Part shown: positions 44,402-53,077 of the stretch, in pieces
Numbering within the stretch: the first letter of the stretch is position 1
Layout of the letters: every line of letters starts with the position of its first letter
NCBI RefSeq assembly: GCF_007362475.1
Contig: NZ_CP041687.1
Coordinates: 2,480,001-2,544,000, forward strand
DNA length: 64,000 nt
Origin: Chryseobacterium sp. SNU WT5
GTDB taxonomy: Bacteria; Bacteroidota; Bacteroidia; Flavobacteriales; Weeksellaceae
Direction: 5' to 3'
Translations under genes and position numbers: made by a program
The notes under the pieces: generated by a model
The model's database searches: none
What the model saw: the letters and a program-made list of their open reading frames with translations, nothing else
Told to the model about the DNA's origin: nothing

Positions 44402-46309
44402 TCAAATCTTCTCATTCTTAATCTCCTCCACAATCTCTGGATTCAAAAGTGTAGAAGTATCTCCGAAATTAGCAAAATCACCTTCCGCAATTTTTCTCAA
44501 AATACGACGCATGATTTTGCCGGAACGTGTTTTCGGCAAGGCAGAAACAAACTGAATTTTATCCAGTTTTGCGATCGGTCCTATCGTATCTGAAATCACT
44601 CCGTTTATTTCTTTTCTCAAATTATCTTTATCACGTTCCTCACCGCTGTCTTTCAGCATTACGAAACCATACAGCGCACTTCCCTTCACATCGTGCGGAT
44701 ATCCAACGATCGCAGATTCTGCCACAGCTGGATGTTGATTAACACTATCCTCAATGGGTGCAGTTCCCAAATTATGACCGGAAACAATGATCACGTCATC
44801 AACACGTCCGGTGATTCTGTAGTAACCAACTTCATCTCTCAAAGCGCCATCTCCCGTAAAATATTTTCCAGGGAAAGCCGTGAAATAAGTTTCTTTATAT
44901 CTTTGATGATCTCCCCAAATCGTACGCGCAATTCCGGGCCACGGAAAACGAATACAGAGATTTCCATCAACCTGATTTCCGGTAATTTCGTTACGTTTAT
45001 CATCCATTAAAACGGGCTGAATTCCCGGCAAAGGCAACGTCGCGTAAGTCGGTTTTGTTGGCGTGATAAAAGGCAAAGGCGAAATCATAATTCCACCCGT
45101 TTCAGTTTGCCACCAAGTATCAACAATTGGACATTTTTTCTTGCCAACATGATCGTTATACCAATGCCACGCTTCATCATTGATCGGTTCACCAACGGAT
45201 CCAATCACTCTTAAACTAGACAGATCATGTTTTTCCACCCATTCGTAAGATTCTTTTGCCAAGGCACGAATTGCGGTCGGAGCCGTATAAAATTGAGTTA
45301 CTTTATGTTTTTCAATAACTTTCCAGAAACGATCGGGTTCAGGATAAGTCGGAACTCCTTCAAAAATAACGGTCGTCGCACCATTTGCCAACGGTCCGTA
45401 CAAAATGTAGGAATGTCCCGTGATCCAGCCGATATCCGCCGTACACCAGTAAATATCATTCTCTTTATAGTTGAAAACATTTTTAAAAGTATAAGCAGTG
45501 AAAACCATAAATCCTGCCGTCGTATGCAACATTCCTTTCGGTTTTCCCGTCGAGCCGGAAGTATATAAAATAAACAAAGGATCCTCCGCATCCATGATCA
45601 CTGAAATAAAATCAGAAGGGGCTTTGTCATAAAGTGGAGCCAGCCAAATATCCCGTCCTTTTTTCATTTTCACTTCGCCGCCAGTTCTTTTCACCACCAA
45701 AACTTTTTCAACAGTCGGACATTTATCTACGGCTTCATCGATGATTCCTTTCAAATCAATGGATTTTGCACCACGGAAACTTCCATCGGAACAAATGATC
45801 ACTTTCGCACCACAATCATTCACTCTGGATTCTACAGCATTGGCAGAAAATCCCGCAAAAATTACGGAGTGAATCGCACCCAATCTCGCACAAGCCAACA
45901 TCGTAACCGCCAGTTCCGGAATCATCGGCAGATAAATACAAACCCGATCGCCTTTCTCCACGCCTAAATCACGCAGCACATTGGCCATTTTGCAAACGCG
46001 ATCGCGCAACTCTCTGTACGAAATATGTTGCGCCTCTTCTTTCGGATCATTCGGTTCAAAAATAATCGCCGTTTTATCGCCACGTTCATTCAAATGCCGA
46101 TCAATACAGTTTTTGGTGATGTTCAGTTTTGCATTTTTAAACCACTCAATTTTCGCATTTTCCATATCGTAAGAAACCACTTTCGACCAGCGTTGGTACC
46201 ACACAAAATTTTCATCAGCAACCTTATCCCAGAATTTTTTCGGGTTTTTAATCGATTTTTTGTACTGTTTAAAATAGTCCGGCAAATCGTCTATCACATA
46301 ATTTTTCAT
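44402..46309 (-). CDS. acs: Acetate--CoA ligase (AMP-forming)
   Basis: A 635-residue adenylate-forming enzyme that turns acetate, ATP and CoA into acetyl-CoA. The ATP-binding P-loop is ILYTSGSTGKPKGML. The adenylation core contains VDTWWQTETGG, the acetate-pocket Trp/Thr context of Acs. The hinge is GRVDDVIIVSGHNLGT, and the C-terminal acetyl-lysine regulatory site is PKTRSGKIMRR. The N-terminal ACS domain (WDKVADENFVWYQRWSKV) is present and the length is typical. The enzyme is probably inactivated by lysine acetylation, as in other bacteria. It is divergent from pyrB. Confidence 0.95.
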   Translation of the reverse strand: MKNYVIDDLPDYFKQYKKSIKNPKKFWDKVADENFVWYQRWSKVVSYDMENAKIEWFKNAKLNITKNCIDRHLNERGDKTAIIFEPNDPKEEAQHISYRELRDRVCKMANVLRDLGVEKGDRVCIYLPMIPELAVTMLACARLGAIHSVIFAGFSANAVESRVNDCGAKVIICSDGSFRGAKSIDLKGIIDEAVDKCPTVEKVLVVKRTGGEVKMKKGRDIWLAPLYDKAPSDFISVIMDAEDPLFILYTSGSTGKPKGMLHTTAGFMVFTAYTFKNVFNYKENDIYWCTADIGWITGHSYILYGPLANGATTVIFEGVPTYPEPDRFWKVIEKHKVTQFYTAPTAIRALAKESYEWVEKHDLSSLRVIGSVGEPINDEAWHWYNDHVGKKKCPIVDTWWQTETGGIMISPLPFITPTKPTYATLPLPGIQPVLMDDKRNEITGNQVDGNLCIRFPWPGIARTIWGDHQRYKETYFTAFPGKYFTGDGALRDEVGYYRITGRVDDVIIVSGHNLGTAPIEDSVNQHPAVAESAIVGYPHDVKGSALYGFVMLKDSGEERDKDNLRKEINGVISDTIGPIAKLDKIQFVSALPKTRSGKIMRRILRKIAEGDFANFGDTSTLLNPEIVEEIKNEKI

Positions 46310-46341
46310 AATATTTTATTTTTTTTAATTCTAATTTTATT

Positions 46342-46445
46342 CAGGAGCCAGGAACCTGCTATCCGCTCATACTCCTCACGCCCAAGCTTTTCCCAACGCC
46401 TGTTGTGGGGTAACCGCTTCTATCAGGGCTAGTTAGTCGCGGAGA
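46342..46445. repeat. GC-rich intergenic element between acs and the pyrB leader
   Basis: About 104 bases of clearly higher GC content in an otherwise AT-rich gap, containing GGAGCCAGGAACCTGCTATC, a central TTGTGGGG and the end GCTTCTATCAGGGCTAG. From memory, elements with the pattern GGAGC..CCTGCT.TCCGCT ... CCGCTTC.ATCAGGGCTA are dispersed in Chryseobacterium and Flavobacterium genomes. It holds no open reading frame and may encode a structured RNA or be a decayed mobile repeat. Confidence 0.5.
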
Positions 46446-46664
46446 TTGTTTTTTAAAGTTACTTTAAAATTTACAGATAGCATTAATTTAATATGTACAA
46501 AATAAAATTATCATTTTTTAAATAATTATAGTCGCTTTTGGAAATTGCTCATAAACGTCATTATAATAGTCATTTGTGTAATTTAATAGAGAGCAGATAG
46601 TGTTTTTTTTTCTCTTTCATCACCCCAAATGAAAAAATCAATTTTTCATTTCAAAATAAAATTA

Positions 46665-46672
46665 TATCTTTG
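46665..46672 (+). promoter_or_regulatory. -7 promoter element (TATCTTTG) of the pyrB leader
   Basis: An exact TAnnTTTG match ending seven bases before the leader-peptide ATG at 46679, so the leader mRNA would be nearly leaderless. The -33 region is T-rich without a clear TTG. Confidence 0.5.
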
Positions 46673-46678
46673 CATCTA

Positions 46679-46747
46679 ATGAAAAGAACATTTCCATTAG
46701 ACAATTTACATAAAGGCAGTAATGCCGATATTCACGATATTTATTAG
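46679..46747 (+). CDS. 22-residue leader peptide of the pyrB operon
   Basis: An open frame of 22 codons (M-K-R-T-F-P-L-D-N-L, ending D-I-H-D-I-Y) with ATG just after a good -7 element. The stop codon TAG (46745-46747) lies one base before the intrinsic terminator at 46749-46780. A ribosome at the stop would cover the 5' arm of the stem. There is no upstream plus-strand gene, so a terminator here only makes sense as an attenuator. A GGCA-GTAA-TGCC stem inside the frame (near 46715-46727) may serve as a pause site. This is the arrangement of the enterobacterial pyrBI leader; the sequence is unrelated. Confidence 0.6.
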   Translation: MKRTFPLDNLHKGSNADIHDIY

Positions 46748-46748
46748 C

Positions 46749-46780
46749 AAAACGAAGCTCCATTGGCTTCGTTTTTTTTT
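46749..46780 (+). terminator. Attenuator terminator in the pyrB leader
   Basis: AAAACGAAGC - 7 bases - GCTTCGTTTT followed by a further run of T (to 46780), placed between the leader-peptide stop and the pyrB start codon at 46799. It is an intrinsic terminator by every visible criterion. Confidence 0.85.
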
Positions 46781-46798
46781 GATTTAAAAACTAAAATT

Positions 46799-47704
46799 AT
46801 GCTCAGAACTGCCGACTTATCCGTAGAAAAAATCAACAAATTGCTTCAGGAAGCCGACGAATTTTCCAAAGGGAAAGTTTTGAAAGCCAAAACTGAAATT
46901 TATGTTTCCAACCTATTTTTTGAAGACAGTACCAGAACAAAAACAAGTTTTGATGTCGCTGAAAGAAAGTTGGGACTCAATGTTGTTCCCTTTGATGTTT
47001 CTGCAAGCTCTGTAAATAAGGGAGAATCTTTATATGATACGGTTAAAACGCTGAAAAGTATTGGAGTTGATCTTTGTGTGATCCGACACAAAAAAGAGAA
47101 ATTTTATGATGATTTTAAAGGAATTGATATTTCTATCATCAATGGTGGTGATGGTACTGGAAATCACCCATCGCAGAATCTTTTAGATTTAATGACCATT
47201 GAGCAGGAATTTGGCAAATTCACAGGACTGAAAGTTGGTATTGTAGGTGATATTAAACACAGCAGAGTTGCAAATTCTAATGCAGAAGTTTTAAGAAAGC
47301 TCGGAGCAAAAGTGTATTTCTCTGGACCGGAACAATGGTTTGACGAAGGCACGATAATTAACGGAACTTATCTGTCAATAGACGATTTAATTAAAGAAGT
47401 AGATGTTTTAATGCTATTGAGAATTCAACATGAAAGACATGATAGTGATGAGAAACTAAAGTTCTCTACAGAAAAATACCACCGACAATTCGGTTTAACA
47501 AAAGAGCGGGAGCGCGCAATGAAGAAGAATGCAATCATTATGCATCCGGCACCTATCAACAGAGGTGTAGAGATTGATGATGAGTTGGTAGAATGTAAAC
47601 GTTCCAGAATTTTCAAACAAATGGAAAATGGGGTCTTCGCAAGAATGGCCATACTGAAAACCGCTTTGGAAACAAAAGGATTTGAATTCGTAGAAAAAAA
47701 GTAA
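46799..47704 (+). CDS. pyrB: Aspartate carbamoyltransferase catalytic subunit
   Basis: A 301-residue enzyme for the first committed step of pyrimidine synthesis, carbamoyl phosphate plus aspartate to carbamoyl aspartate. The carbamoyl-phosphate motif is FEDSTRTKTSFDVAERKLG, with Ser-Thr-Arg-Thr. HPSQNLLDLMTI is the second substrate loop, and LMLLRIQHERH with the following MHPAPINRGVEID completes the active site. The start is ATG 46799; the TTG at 46763 is inside the terminator. No pyrI is adjacent, so the allosteric regulatory subunit is absent, and regulation is probably by attenuation. carA starts 15 bases downstream. Confidence 0.95.
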   Translation: MLRTADLSVEKINKLLQEADEFSKGKVLKAKTEIYVSNLFFEDSTRTKTSFDVAERKLGLNVVPFDVSASSVNKGESLYDTVKTLKSIGVDLCVIRHKKEKFYDDFKGIDISIINGGDGTGNHPSQNLLDLMTIEQEFGKFTGLKVGIVGDIKHSRVANSNAEVLRKLGAKVYFSGPEQWFDEGTIINGTYLSIDDLIKEVDVLMLLRIQHERHDSDEKLKFSTEKYHRQFGLTKERERAMKKNAIIMHPAPINRGVEIDDELVECKRSRIFKQMENGVFARMAILKTALETKGFEFVEKK

Positions 47705-47719
47705 GAATAAAAAATATAA

Positions 47720-48808
47720 ATGAAAAAGAAATTAGTATTAGAATCTGGAGAGGTTTTCCATGGCAATGGTTTCGGAGCCGATCAGGAAATTGAAGGCGAA
47801 GTAGTATTCAATACGGGAATGACGGGTTATCAGGAATTAATTTCTGATCCTTCCTACTGCGGACAAATCGTTTGCATGACCTATCCTTTGATCGGAAATT
47901 ACGGAATTAACCGTGATGATTATGAGAGTATAGAACCCGCAATTAAAGGTCTAATTGTAAAAGAAGTTTGCGATTTTCCATCGAATTTCCGAAACCAAAT
48001 GACGTTGAGTGAGTTCTTTCAAAAAAGAAATCTTTCCGGTATTTCCGGAATTGATACCAGAAGATTAACACGTATCATTCGTAACTCAGGGAGTGTTAAA
48101 GCTAAGATTGTTAATGAAAACGCAGATGAGAATTCAGTTATAGCTAGCTTAAAAAACACCGAATTTAATACCGATCAAGTGGCACGAGTATCAACAAAAA
48201 CCGCTTACGCAAGTCCTGGAAGAGGTTTGAAAGTTGTTTTGGTAGACTTCGGTTCAAAATTGGGAATTTTAAGAGAACTTACTCAAAGAGATTGCGATGT
48301 TACCGTAGTTTCGCACGATATCACTGCCGAAGAGATTCTATTAATGAATCCAGACGGAATCATGCTTTCCAATGGTCCCGGAGATCCACAAGATGTGAAA
48401 GGAGCAACCGAAATGATTCAGAAATTATTGGGTAAAGTTCCAGTTTTCGGAATCTGTTTAGGTCATCAATTAATTGCGCTTGCAAGTGGAGCCAAAACGT
48501 TCAAATTAAAGTTTGGACATCGCGGTGGAAATCACCCGGTTTTAGATTTGAAAACGAATAAAGTTGCCATCACTTCTCAAAATCACAGTTATGCTGTCGA
48601 TCAGGAATCTTTAAAAAATACCGATTTAGAAGAAACGCACATTGCTTTAAATGACCGAACAAATGAAGGTGTAAAACATAAACTTTATCCTTGTTTTTCT
48701 GTTCAGCATCATCCGGAATCCAGTCCTGGTCCCGAAGATTCAAATTATTTGTTTGATGAATTTATTGAAATGATGGAACAGTTTAAAGTCAAAGATTCGT
48801 CAATTTAA
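47720..48808 (+). CDS. carA: Carbamoyl-phosphate synthase small (glutaminase) subunit
   Basis: A 362-residue protein that releases ammonia from glutamine for CarB. The N-terminal CPSase domain has FNTGMTGYQELISDPSYCGQ. The class I glutamine amidotransferase domain has the nucleophile elbow VFGICLGHQLIA and the HHPESSPGPEDS end with the catalytic His-Glu pair. Length is usual (about 360-380). It follows pyrB by 15 bases, so pyrB and carA share the attenuator. A Bro-N gene separates it from carB. Confidence 0.95.
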   Translation: MKKKLVLESGEVFHGNGFGADQEIEGEVVFNTGMTGYQELISDPSYCGQIVCMTYPLIGNYGINRDDYESIEPAIKGLIVKEVCDFPSNFRNQMTLSEFFQKRNLSGISGIDTRRLTRIIRNSGSVKAKIVNENADENSVIASLKNTEFNTDQVARVSTKTAYASPGRGLKVVLVDFGSKLGILRELTQRDCDVTVVSHDITAEEILLMNPDGIMLSNGPGDPQDVKGATEMIQKLLGKVPVFGICLGHQLIALASGAKTFKLKFGHRGGNHPVLDLKTNKVAITSQNHSYAVDQESLKNTDLEETHIALNDRTNEGVKHKLYPCFSVQHHPESSPGPEDSNYLFDEFIEMMEQFKVKDSSI

Positions 48809-48825
48809 GTTTAACAACTTTTATT

Positions 48826-49653
48826 ATGAAAACCACGAATATCCAACTTTTTGAACAAAAACAAGTTCGTTCGGTGTGGGACGAGGAGCAAGAGAAATGG
48901 TATTTTTCAGTGCAGGATGTTGTAGAGGTTTTGACTGAAAGCAGCGATGTTAAACAATATATTAAACGCTTACTTTCAAGAGATGAATCTTTAAAATTAA
49001 ACTGGGGTACAATTTGTACCCTAGTTGAAATGCAAGCTGCAGATGGAAAAAGACGAAAAATACAAGCGTCAGATACCAAAGGACTTTTAAGAATTATCCA
49101 ATCCGTTCCTTCTAAAAAAGCAGAACCTTTTAAACTTTGGTTGGCTCAAGTCGGTTCAGATCGACTCGATGAAATGCAGGATCCGGAGTTAAGCATTAAT
49201 AAAGCAATGCAGGATTATTTGAATTTAGGATATTCCGAAAATTGGATTAATCAAAGATTAAAAAGTATTGAAATCCGAAAAGAATTAACAGATGAATGGA
49301 AACGTCTTGGAATGAAAGGAGGACAACAATTCGCCGTCCTAACAGATATCATCACTAAAGGTTGGAGTGATAAAAACACCAAAGAATACAAAAAACACAA
49401 AGGTCTTAAAAAAGAAAATCTTCGGGATAATATGACCAACACCGAATTGATTCTGAATATGTTGGCAGAAGCATCTACGAAAGATATTTCGCAAGCAGTA
49501 AATCCCGAAACTTTTGATGAAAATAAAACCGTTGCACAACAAGGTGGAAATGTTGCAAAAGTAGCAAGGCTGGAATTAGAATCTAAAACCGGTAAAAAAG
49601 TAGTGAGTGATTTATCTGCGAAAAAAATGTTAGAAAATAAACCTAAAAAATAA
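48826..49653 (+). CDS. Bro-N domain protein inserted between carA and carB
   Basis: A 275-residue protein unrelated to pyrimidine synthesis. Its N-terminus (EEQEKWYFSVQDVVEVLTES, then SDVKQYIKRLLSRDESLK and DTKGLLRIIQSVPSKKAEPF, residues 18-110) is the BRO/KilA-type Bro-N domain found in phage antirepressors and in DinD-like proteins. The C-terminal half (about 115-275) is a conserved partner domain (MQDYLNLGYSENWINQRLKS, ITKGWSDKNTKEYKKHKGLK). Bro-N binds DNA in characterised cases. The role here is unknown; it could be a domesticated phage gene. Gaps are 17 bases from carA and 43 bases to carB, so it lies within the transcription unit. Codon use is not visibly different. Confidence 0.75.
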   Translation: MKTTNIQLFEQKQVRSVWDEEQEKWYFSVQDVVEVLTESSDVKQYIKRLLSRDESLKLNWGTICTLVEMQAADGKRRKIQASDTKGLLRIIQSVPSKKAEPFKLWLAQVGSDRLDEMQDPELSINKAMQDYLNLGYSENWINQRLKSIEIRKELTDEWKRLGMKGGQQFAVLTDIITKGWSDKNTKEYKKHKGLKKENLRDNMTNTELILNMLAEASTKDISQAVNPETFDENKTVAQQGGNVAKVARLELESKTGKKVVSDLSAKKMLENKPKK

Positions 49654-49696
49654 TTTAAAAGTATATAATCTTCACTTTTAAATCAAAGTAAAAAAA

Positions 49697-52600
49697 ATGA
49701 AAAGAACCGACATAAAAACAATTTTAGTAATTGGCTCTGGTCCCATCATCATCGGACAGGCCGCAGAATTCGATTACGCAGGAACTCAGGCTTGCTTATC
49801 TTTAAGAGAAGAAGGTTACAAAGTAATCCTCATCAACTCTAATCCGGCAACGATTATGACCGATGTAGAAATTGCTGACAAAGTTTATATCGAACCGATC
49901 TCTTTGGAATTCGTAAGTCATATTATACGCAAAGAAAGACCAGATGCGCTTTTACCAACGTTGGGCGGACAAACCGGATTAAACATGGCAGTAGAATTGG
50001 AAAATTCTGGAATTCTTGAAGAATGTAAAGTGGAAGTTTTAGGAACTAAACTTTCGGCCATTAATCAAGCTGAAGACCGTGATTTATTCCGGAATTTGAT
50101 GCGGGAATTAAAAGAACCCGTTCCGGATTCTGATATTGTAAATAATGTTCAGTCTGCGTTGGAATTTGCTCATAACATTGGTTATCCTGTGATTGTTCGT
50201 CCAGCATTTACGATGGGAGGAACTGGTGGTGGAATTGCAAATAATGATGAAGAACTGAAAGAGATTACAAGTTTCGGATTAAAATATAGTCCAGTTCGCC
50301 AGTGTTTGATCGAGAAATCAATTGCTGGTTTCAAAGAGATCGAATATGAAGTAATGCGCGACAAAAACGACAATGCAATCGTTGTCTGTAATATGGAAAA
50401 TATTGACCCGGTTGGAATTCATACTGGAGATTCAATCGTAGTGGCGCCTTCGCAAACGCTTTCTGATAGAGAATACCAAATGTTGAGAAACTCTTCATTA
50501 AAAATTATTCGTGCTTTAGGAATCGAAGGTGGATGTAATGTTCAACTGGCTTTGGATCCGAATTCTTACGATTATTATATCATTGAAGTAAATCCAAGAG
50601 TTTCCCGTTCATCAGCTTTAGCAAGTAAAGCAACCGGTTATCCGATTGCGAAAATTGCCGCTAAAATTGCGGTTGGTTTGACTTTAGATGAAATTATGAA
50701 TCCAGTGACAGGAAAAACCTACGCATGTTTTGAACCCGCTTTGGATTATGTAGTGACGAAATTCCCACGTTTTCCTTTTGATAAATTTGAAACTGCTGAC
50801 CGACGACTTTCTACCCAAATGAAAGCGACTGGTGAAGTCATGGCAATCGGTCGTAATTTTGAGGAATCTTTGCAGAAAGCAATCCGTTCTCTGGAAACTG
50901 GTTTAAGACATATCGGCCTCAAATCAAAAGATGCTGCAGCTTTAACCGACGAGGAAATCGAAAGAAGAATAAGAGTTTGTGATGATGAGCGTTTGTTCAT
51001 TATTGGTGATGCTTTACGACGAGGTTACGACTGGGAAAAAATAGTAGAGTGGAGCAAAATCGATAAATTCTTCATTTGGAAAATTAAAAAATTGATCGAT
51101 TTCGAAAAGGTAATCGCTGAAAACAAATTCAATAAGGAAATTTTATTGGAAGCCAAGAAATTAGGGTTTTCAGATATGAGTATCGCCACTTTATGGGATT
51201 CTACTCAAAAAGAAATTTTTGAATACCGAAAAAATAACGGAGTGATGCCGGTTTATAAAATGGTTGATACTTGCGCCGCAGAATTCGAAAGTGAGACCCC
51301 TTATTTTTACGGGACTTACGAAGAAGAAAACGAAAGTGTTCCTTCTGATAAAGAAAAAATTATCGTTTTAGGTTCTGGTCCGATCAGAATTGGTCAAGGA
51401 GTAGAATTCGATTACGCGACAGTTCACTCGGTTTGGGCAATAAAAGAAATGGGCTACGAAGCAATTATCATTAATAATAATCCGGAAACTGTTTCTACCG
51501 ATTTCTCGATCTCAGATAAATTATATTTCGAACCGATTACGGAAGAAGATGTGATGAACATCATCGAACTCGAAAAGCCAAAAGGCGTTGTTGTTCAGTT
51601 TGGCGGCCAGACCGCCATCAACTTAGCGGATAAATTAGCAGCACATGGCGTTCAGATCTTGGGAACCTCACTTGAAGATTTAGACCGTGCTGAAAATCGA
51701 AATAAATTTGAAGCTGCCCTTCAGGAAATGGGAATTCCGCAACCTTTAGGGAAAACCTGTTTTACGAAAGAAGATGCTTTGGTCATTGCCAATGAGATCG
51801 GTTTCCCGGTTTTAGTTCGTCCGAGTTACGTATTGGGTGGAAGAGCCATGGAAATCGTTTATGATGAACATGAACTTGATCATTATATGACGAATGCGGT
51901 GAAAGAAAATCCGGAACATCCAATATTGATCGATCGTTATTTGACCGGAAAAGAAGTTGAAGTTGATGCGATTTCTGACGGCGAAACGGTGGTGATTCCT
52001 GGAATTATGGAACATATCGAACGAGCAGGAGTTCACTCCGGAGATTCGATCGCGGTTTATCCACCTCAAAATATCAGCGCTGAACAAATTGCAACTTTGG
52101 TCGATTACACGGAAAGATTGGCGAAAGGATTGAACGTTATTGGATTAATGAATATTCAATATGTGTTATATCAAGGTGGAGTTTATGTGATCGAAGTGAA
52201 TCCAAGATCAAGTAGAACCGTTCCTTTCTTATCAAAAATTACGGAAATCCCGATGGCGAATTTAGCCACAAAAGTGATCCTTGGACAGAAATTAAAAGAC
52301 TTAGGTTACAAAAACGGATTGGCTCCAGTGAAAGAAGGAGTTTACGTGAAAGTTCCCGTCTTCTCTTTCTCAAAATTAACGAGAGTTGATATTTCCCTCG
52401 GACCAGAGATGAAATCGACTGGCGAAGTAATGGGGAAAGATACCACGCTTGAAAAAGCATTATACAAAGGTTTAATTGGCGCCGGAAGAAAAGTTCCTTT
52501 GCATGGTGCGATTCTGTTCACTGTTGCCGATAAACATAAGCCAGAAGCTTGTGAATTGGCGAGAAGATTCCAGGAGATTGGATTTAGAATTTGGGCAACC

Positions 52601-52879
52601 GAAGGAACTGCCAATTATTTTGAAGAACATGGCGTTCGCACTAAAATAGGTTACAAAATTGAAGAGAATCCAGAAATAAATCTGATTGATTTAATTCAAA
52701 CCGGAAAAGTTCAATACATTGTAAATACCATGACCAAAGGTAAACAATCCGAAAGAGATGGTTTCCAGATCCGAAGAACTTCTGTAGAAAACGGCGTTCC
52801 GTGTTTGACTTCAATGGATACGGTGGAAGCGATTTTAAAAGTGATTGAAAGTATGAGTTTTAAAATGGAGAAGATGTAA
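49697..52879 (+). CDS. carB: Carbamoyl-phosphate synthase large subunit
   Basis: A 1060-residue enzyme with two homologous ATP-grasp halves. The first begins [20 protein letters not shown] and the second [20 protein letters not shown] (about residue 554), each with its ATP-grasp domain ([15 protein letters not shown] and [15 protein letters not shown]). The halves phosphorylate bicarbonate and carbamate, and ammonia tunnels from CarA. The C-terminal MGS-like allosteric domain is present ([20 protein letters not shown], about 930-1050), so UMP/ornithine-type regulation is possible. The protein is full length and in frame. Confidence 0.96.
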   Translation: MKRTDIKTILVIGSGPIIIGQAAEFDYAGTQACLSLREEGYKVILINSNPATIMTDVEIADKVYIEPISLEFVSHIIRKERPDALLPTLGGQTGLNMAVELENSGILEECKVEVLGTKLSAINQAEDRDLFRNLMRELKEPVPDSDIVNNVQSALEFAHNIGYPVIVRPAFTMGGTGGGIANNDEELKEITSFGLKYSPVRQCLIEKSIAGFKEIEYEVMRDKNDNAIVVCNMENIDPVGIHTGDSIVVAPSQTLSDREYQMLRNSSLKIIRALGIEGGCNVQLALDPNSYDYYIIEVNPRVSRSSALASKATGYPIAKIAAKIAVGLTLDEIMNPVTGKTYACFEPALDYVVTKFPRFPFDKFETADRRLSTQMKATGEVMAIGRNFEESLQKAIRSLETGLRHIGLKSKDAAALTDEEIERRIRVCDDERLFIIGDALRRGYDWEKIVEWSKIDKFFIWKIKKLIDFEKVIAENKFNKEILLEAKKLGFSDMSIATLWDSTQKEIFEYRKNNGVMPVYKMVDTCAAEFESETPYFYGTYEEENESVPSDKEKIIVLGSGPIRIGQGVEFDYATVHSVWAIKEMGYEAIIINNNPETVSTDFSISDKLYFEPITEEDVMNIIELEKPKGVVVQFGGQTAINLADKLAAHGVQILGTSLEDLDRAENRNKFEAALQEMGIPQPLGKTCFTKEDALVIANEIGFPVLVRPSYVLGGRAMEIVYDEHELDHYMTNAVKENPEHPILIDRYLTGKEVEVDAISDGETVVIPGIMEHIERAGVHSGDSIAVYPPQNISAEQIATLVDYTERLAKGLNVIGLMNIQYVLYQGGVYVIEVNPRSSRTVPFLSKITEIPMANLATKVILGQKLKDLGYKNGLAPVKEGVYVKVPVFSFSKLTRVDISLGPEMKSTGEVMGKDTTLEKALYKGLIGAGRKVPLHGAILFTVADKHKPEACELARRFQEIGFRIWATEGTANYFEEHGVRTKIGYKIEENPEINLIDLIQTGKVQYIVNTMTKGKQSERDGFQIRRTSVENGVPCLTSMDTVEAILKVIESMSFKMEKM

Positions 52880-52886
52880 ATTATTC

Positions 52887-52919
52887 AAACCTTCAAGGAT
52901 TTAAAATCCTTGAAGGTTT
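52887..52919. terminator. Perfect hairpin after carB
   Basis: AAACCTTCAAGGAT - TTAAA - ATCCTTGAAGGTTT is a perfect 14-base stem directly after the carB stop. Without a long T-run it may be a dispersed palindromic repeat, a transcript stabiliser or a weak terminator. Confidence 0.6.
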
Positions 52920-52932
52920 AGAAAATAAAAGA

Positions 52933-52961
52933 AAGGCGAAGAATTATTCTTCGCTTTTTTT
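52933..52961 (+). terminator. Intrinsic terminator of the pyrimidine operon
   Basis: GCGAAGAA - TTA - TTCTTCGC followed by a T-run. The same stem sequence (GCGAAGA/TCTTCGC) is used again at 56887-56911. Confidence 0.88.
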
Positions 52962-53053
52962 GAAACAAATTTTAGATTAGCAATTCTAAGAACTTTCCTA
53001 ATCTGTCAAAATTAATATTTCGAAAAAACAAATCTAACCAAAAAATCATTTTA

Positions 53054-53061
53054 TATATTTG
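53054..53061 (+). promoter_or_regulatory. -7 promoter element (TATATTTG) of the SNF2 gene
   Basis: An exact TAnnTTTG match, 16 bases before the ATG at 53078. Confidence 0.45.
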
Positions 53062-53077
53062 AAAAAATTTAGCTAAA

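Noticed and set aside
44361-46432. Several open frames on the plus strand opposite acs
   Set aside because: They are antisense shadows of a strongly conserved coding gene, rich in Arg/Phe/Ser, without signals of their own.
46763-46801. Alternative pyrB start (TTG at 46763)
   Set aside because: It lies inside the intrinsic terminator hairpin. The ATG at 46799 gives a normal-length protein.
52887-52961. Two hairpins after carB as an insertion-sequence end
   Set aside because: No transposase frame and no matching partner end nearby; the second hairpin is an ordinary terminator.
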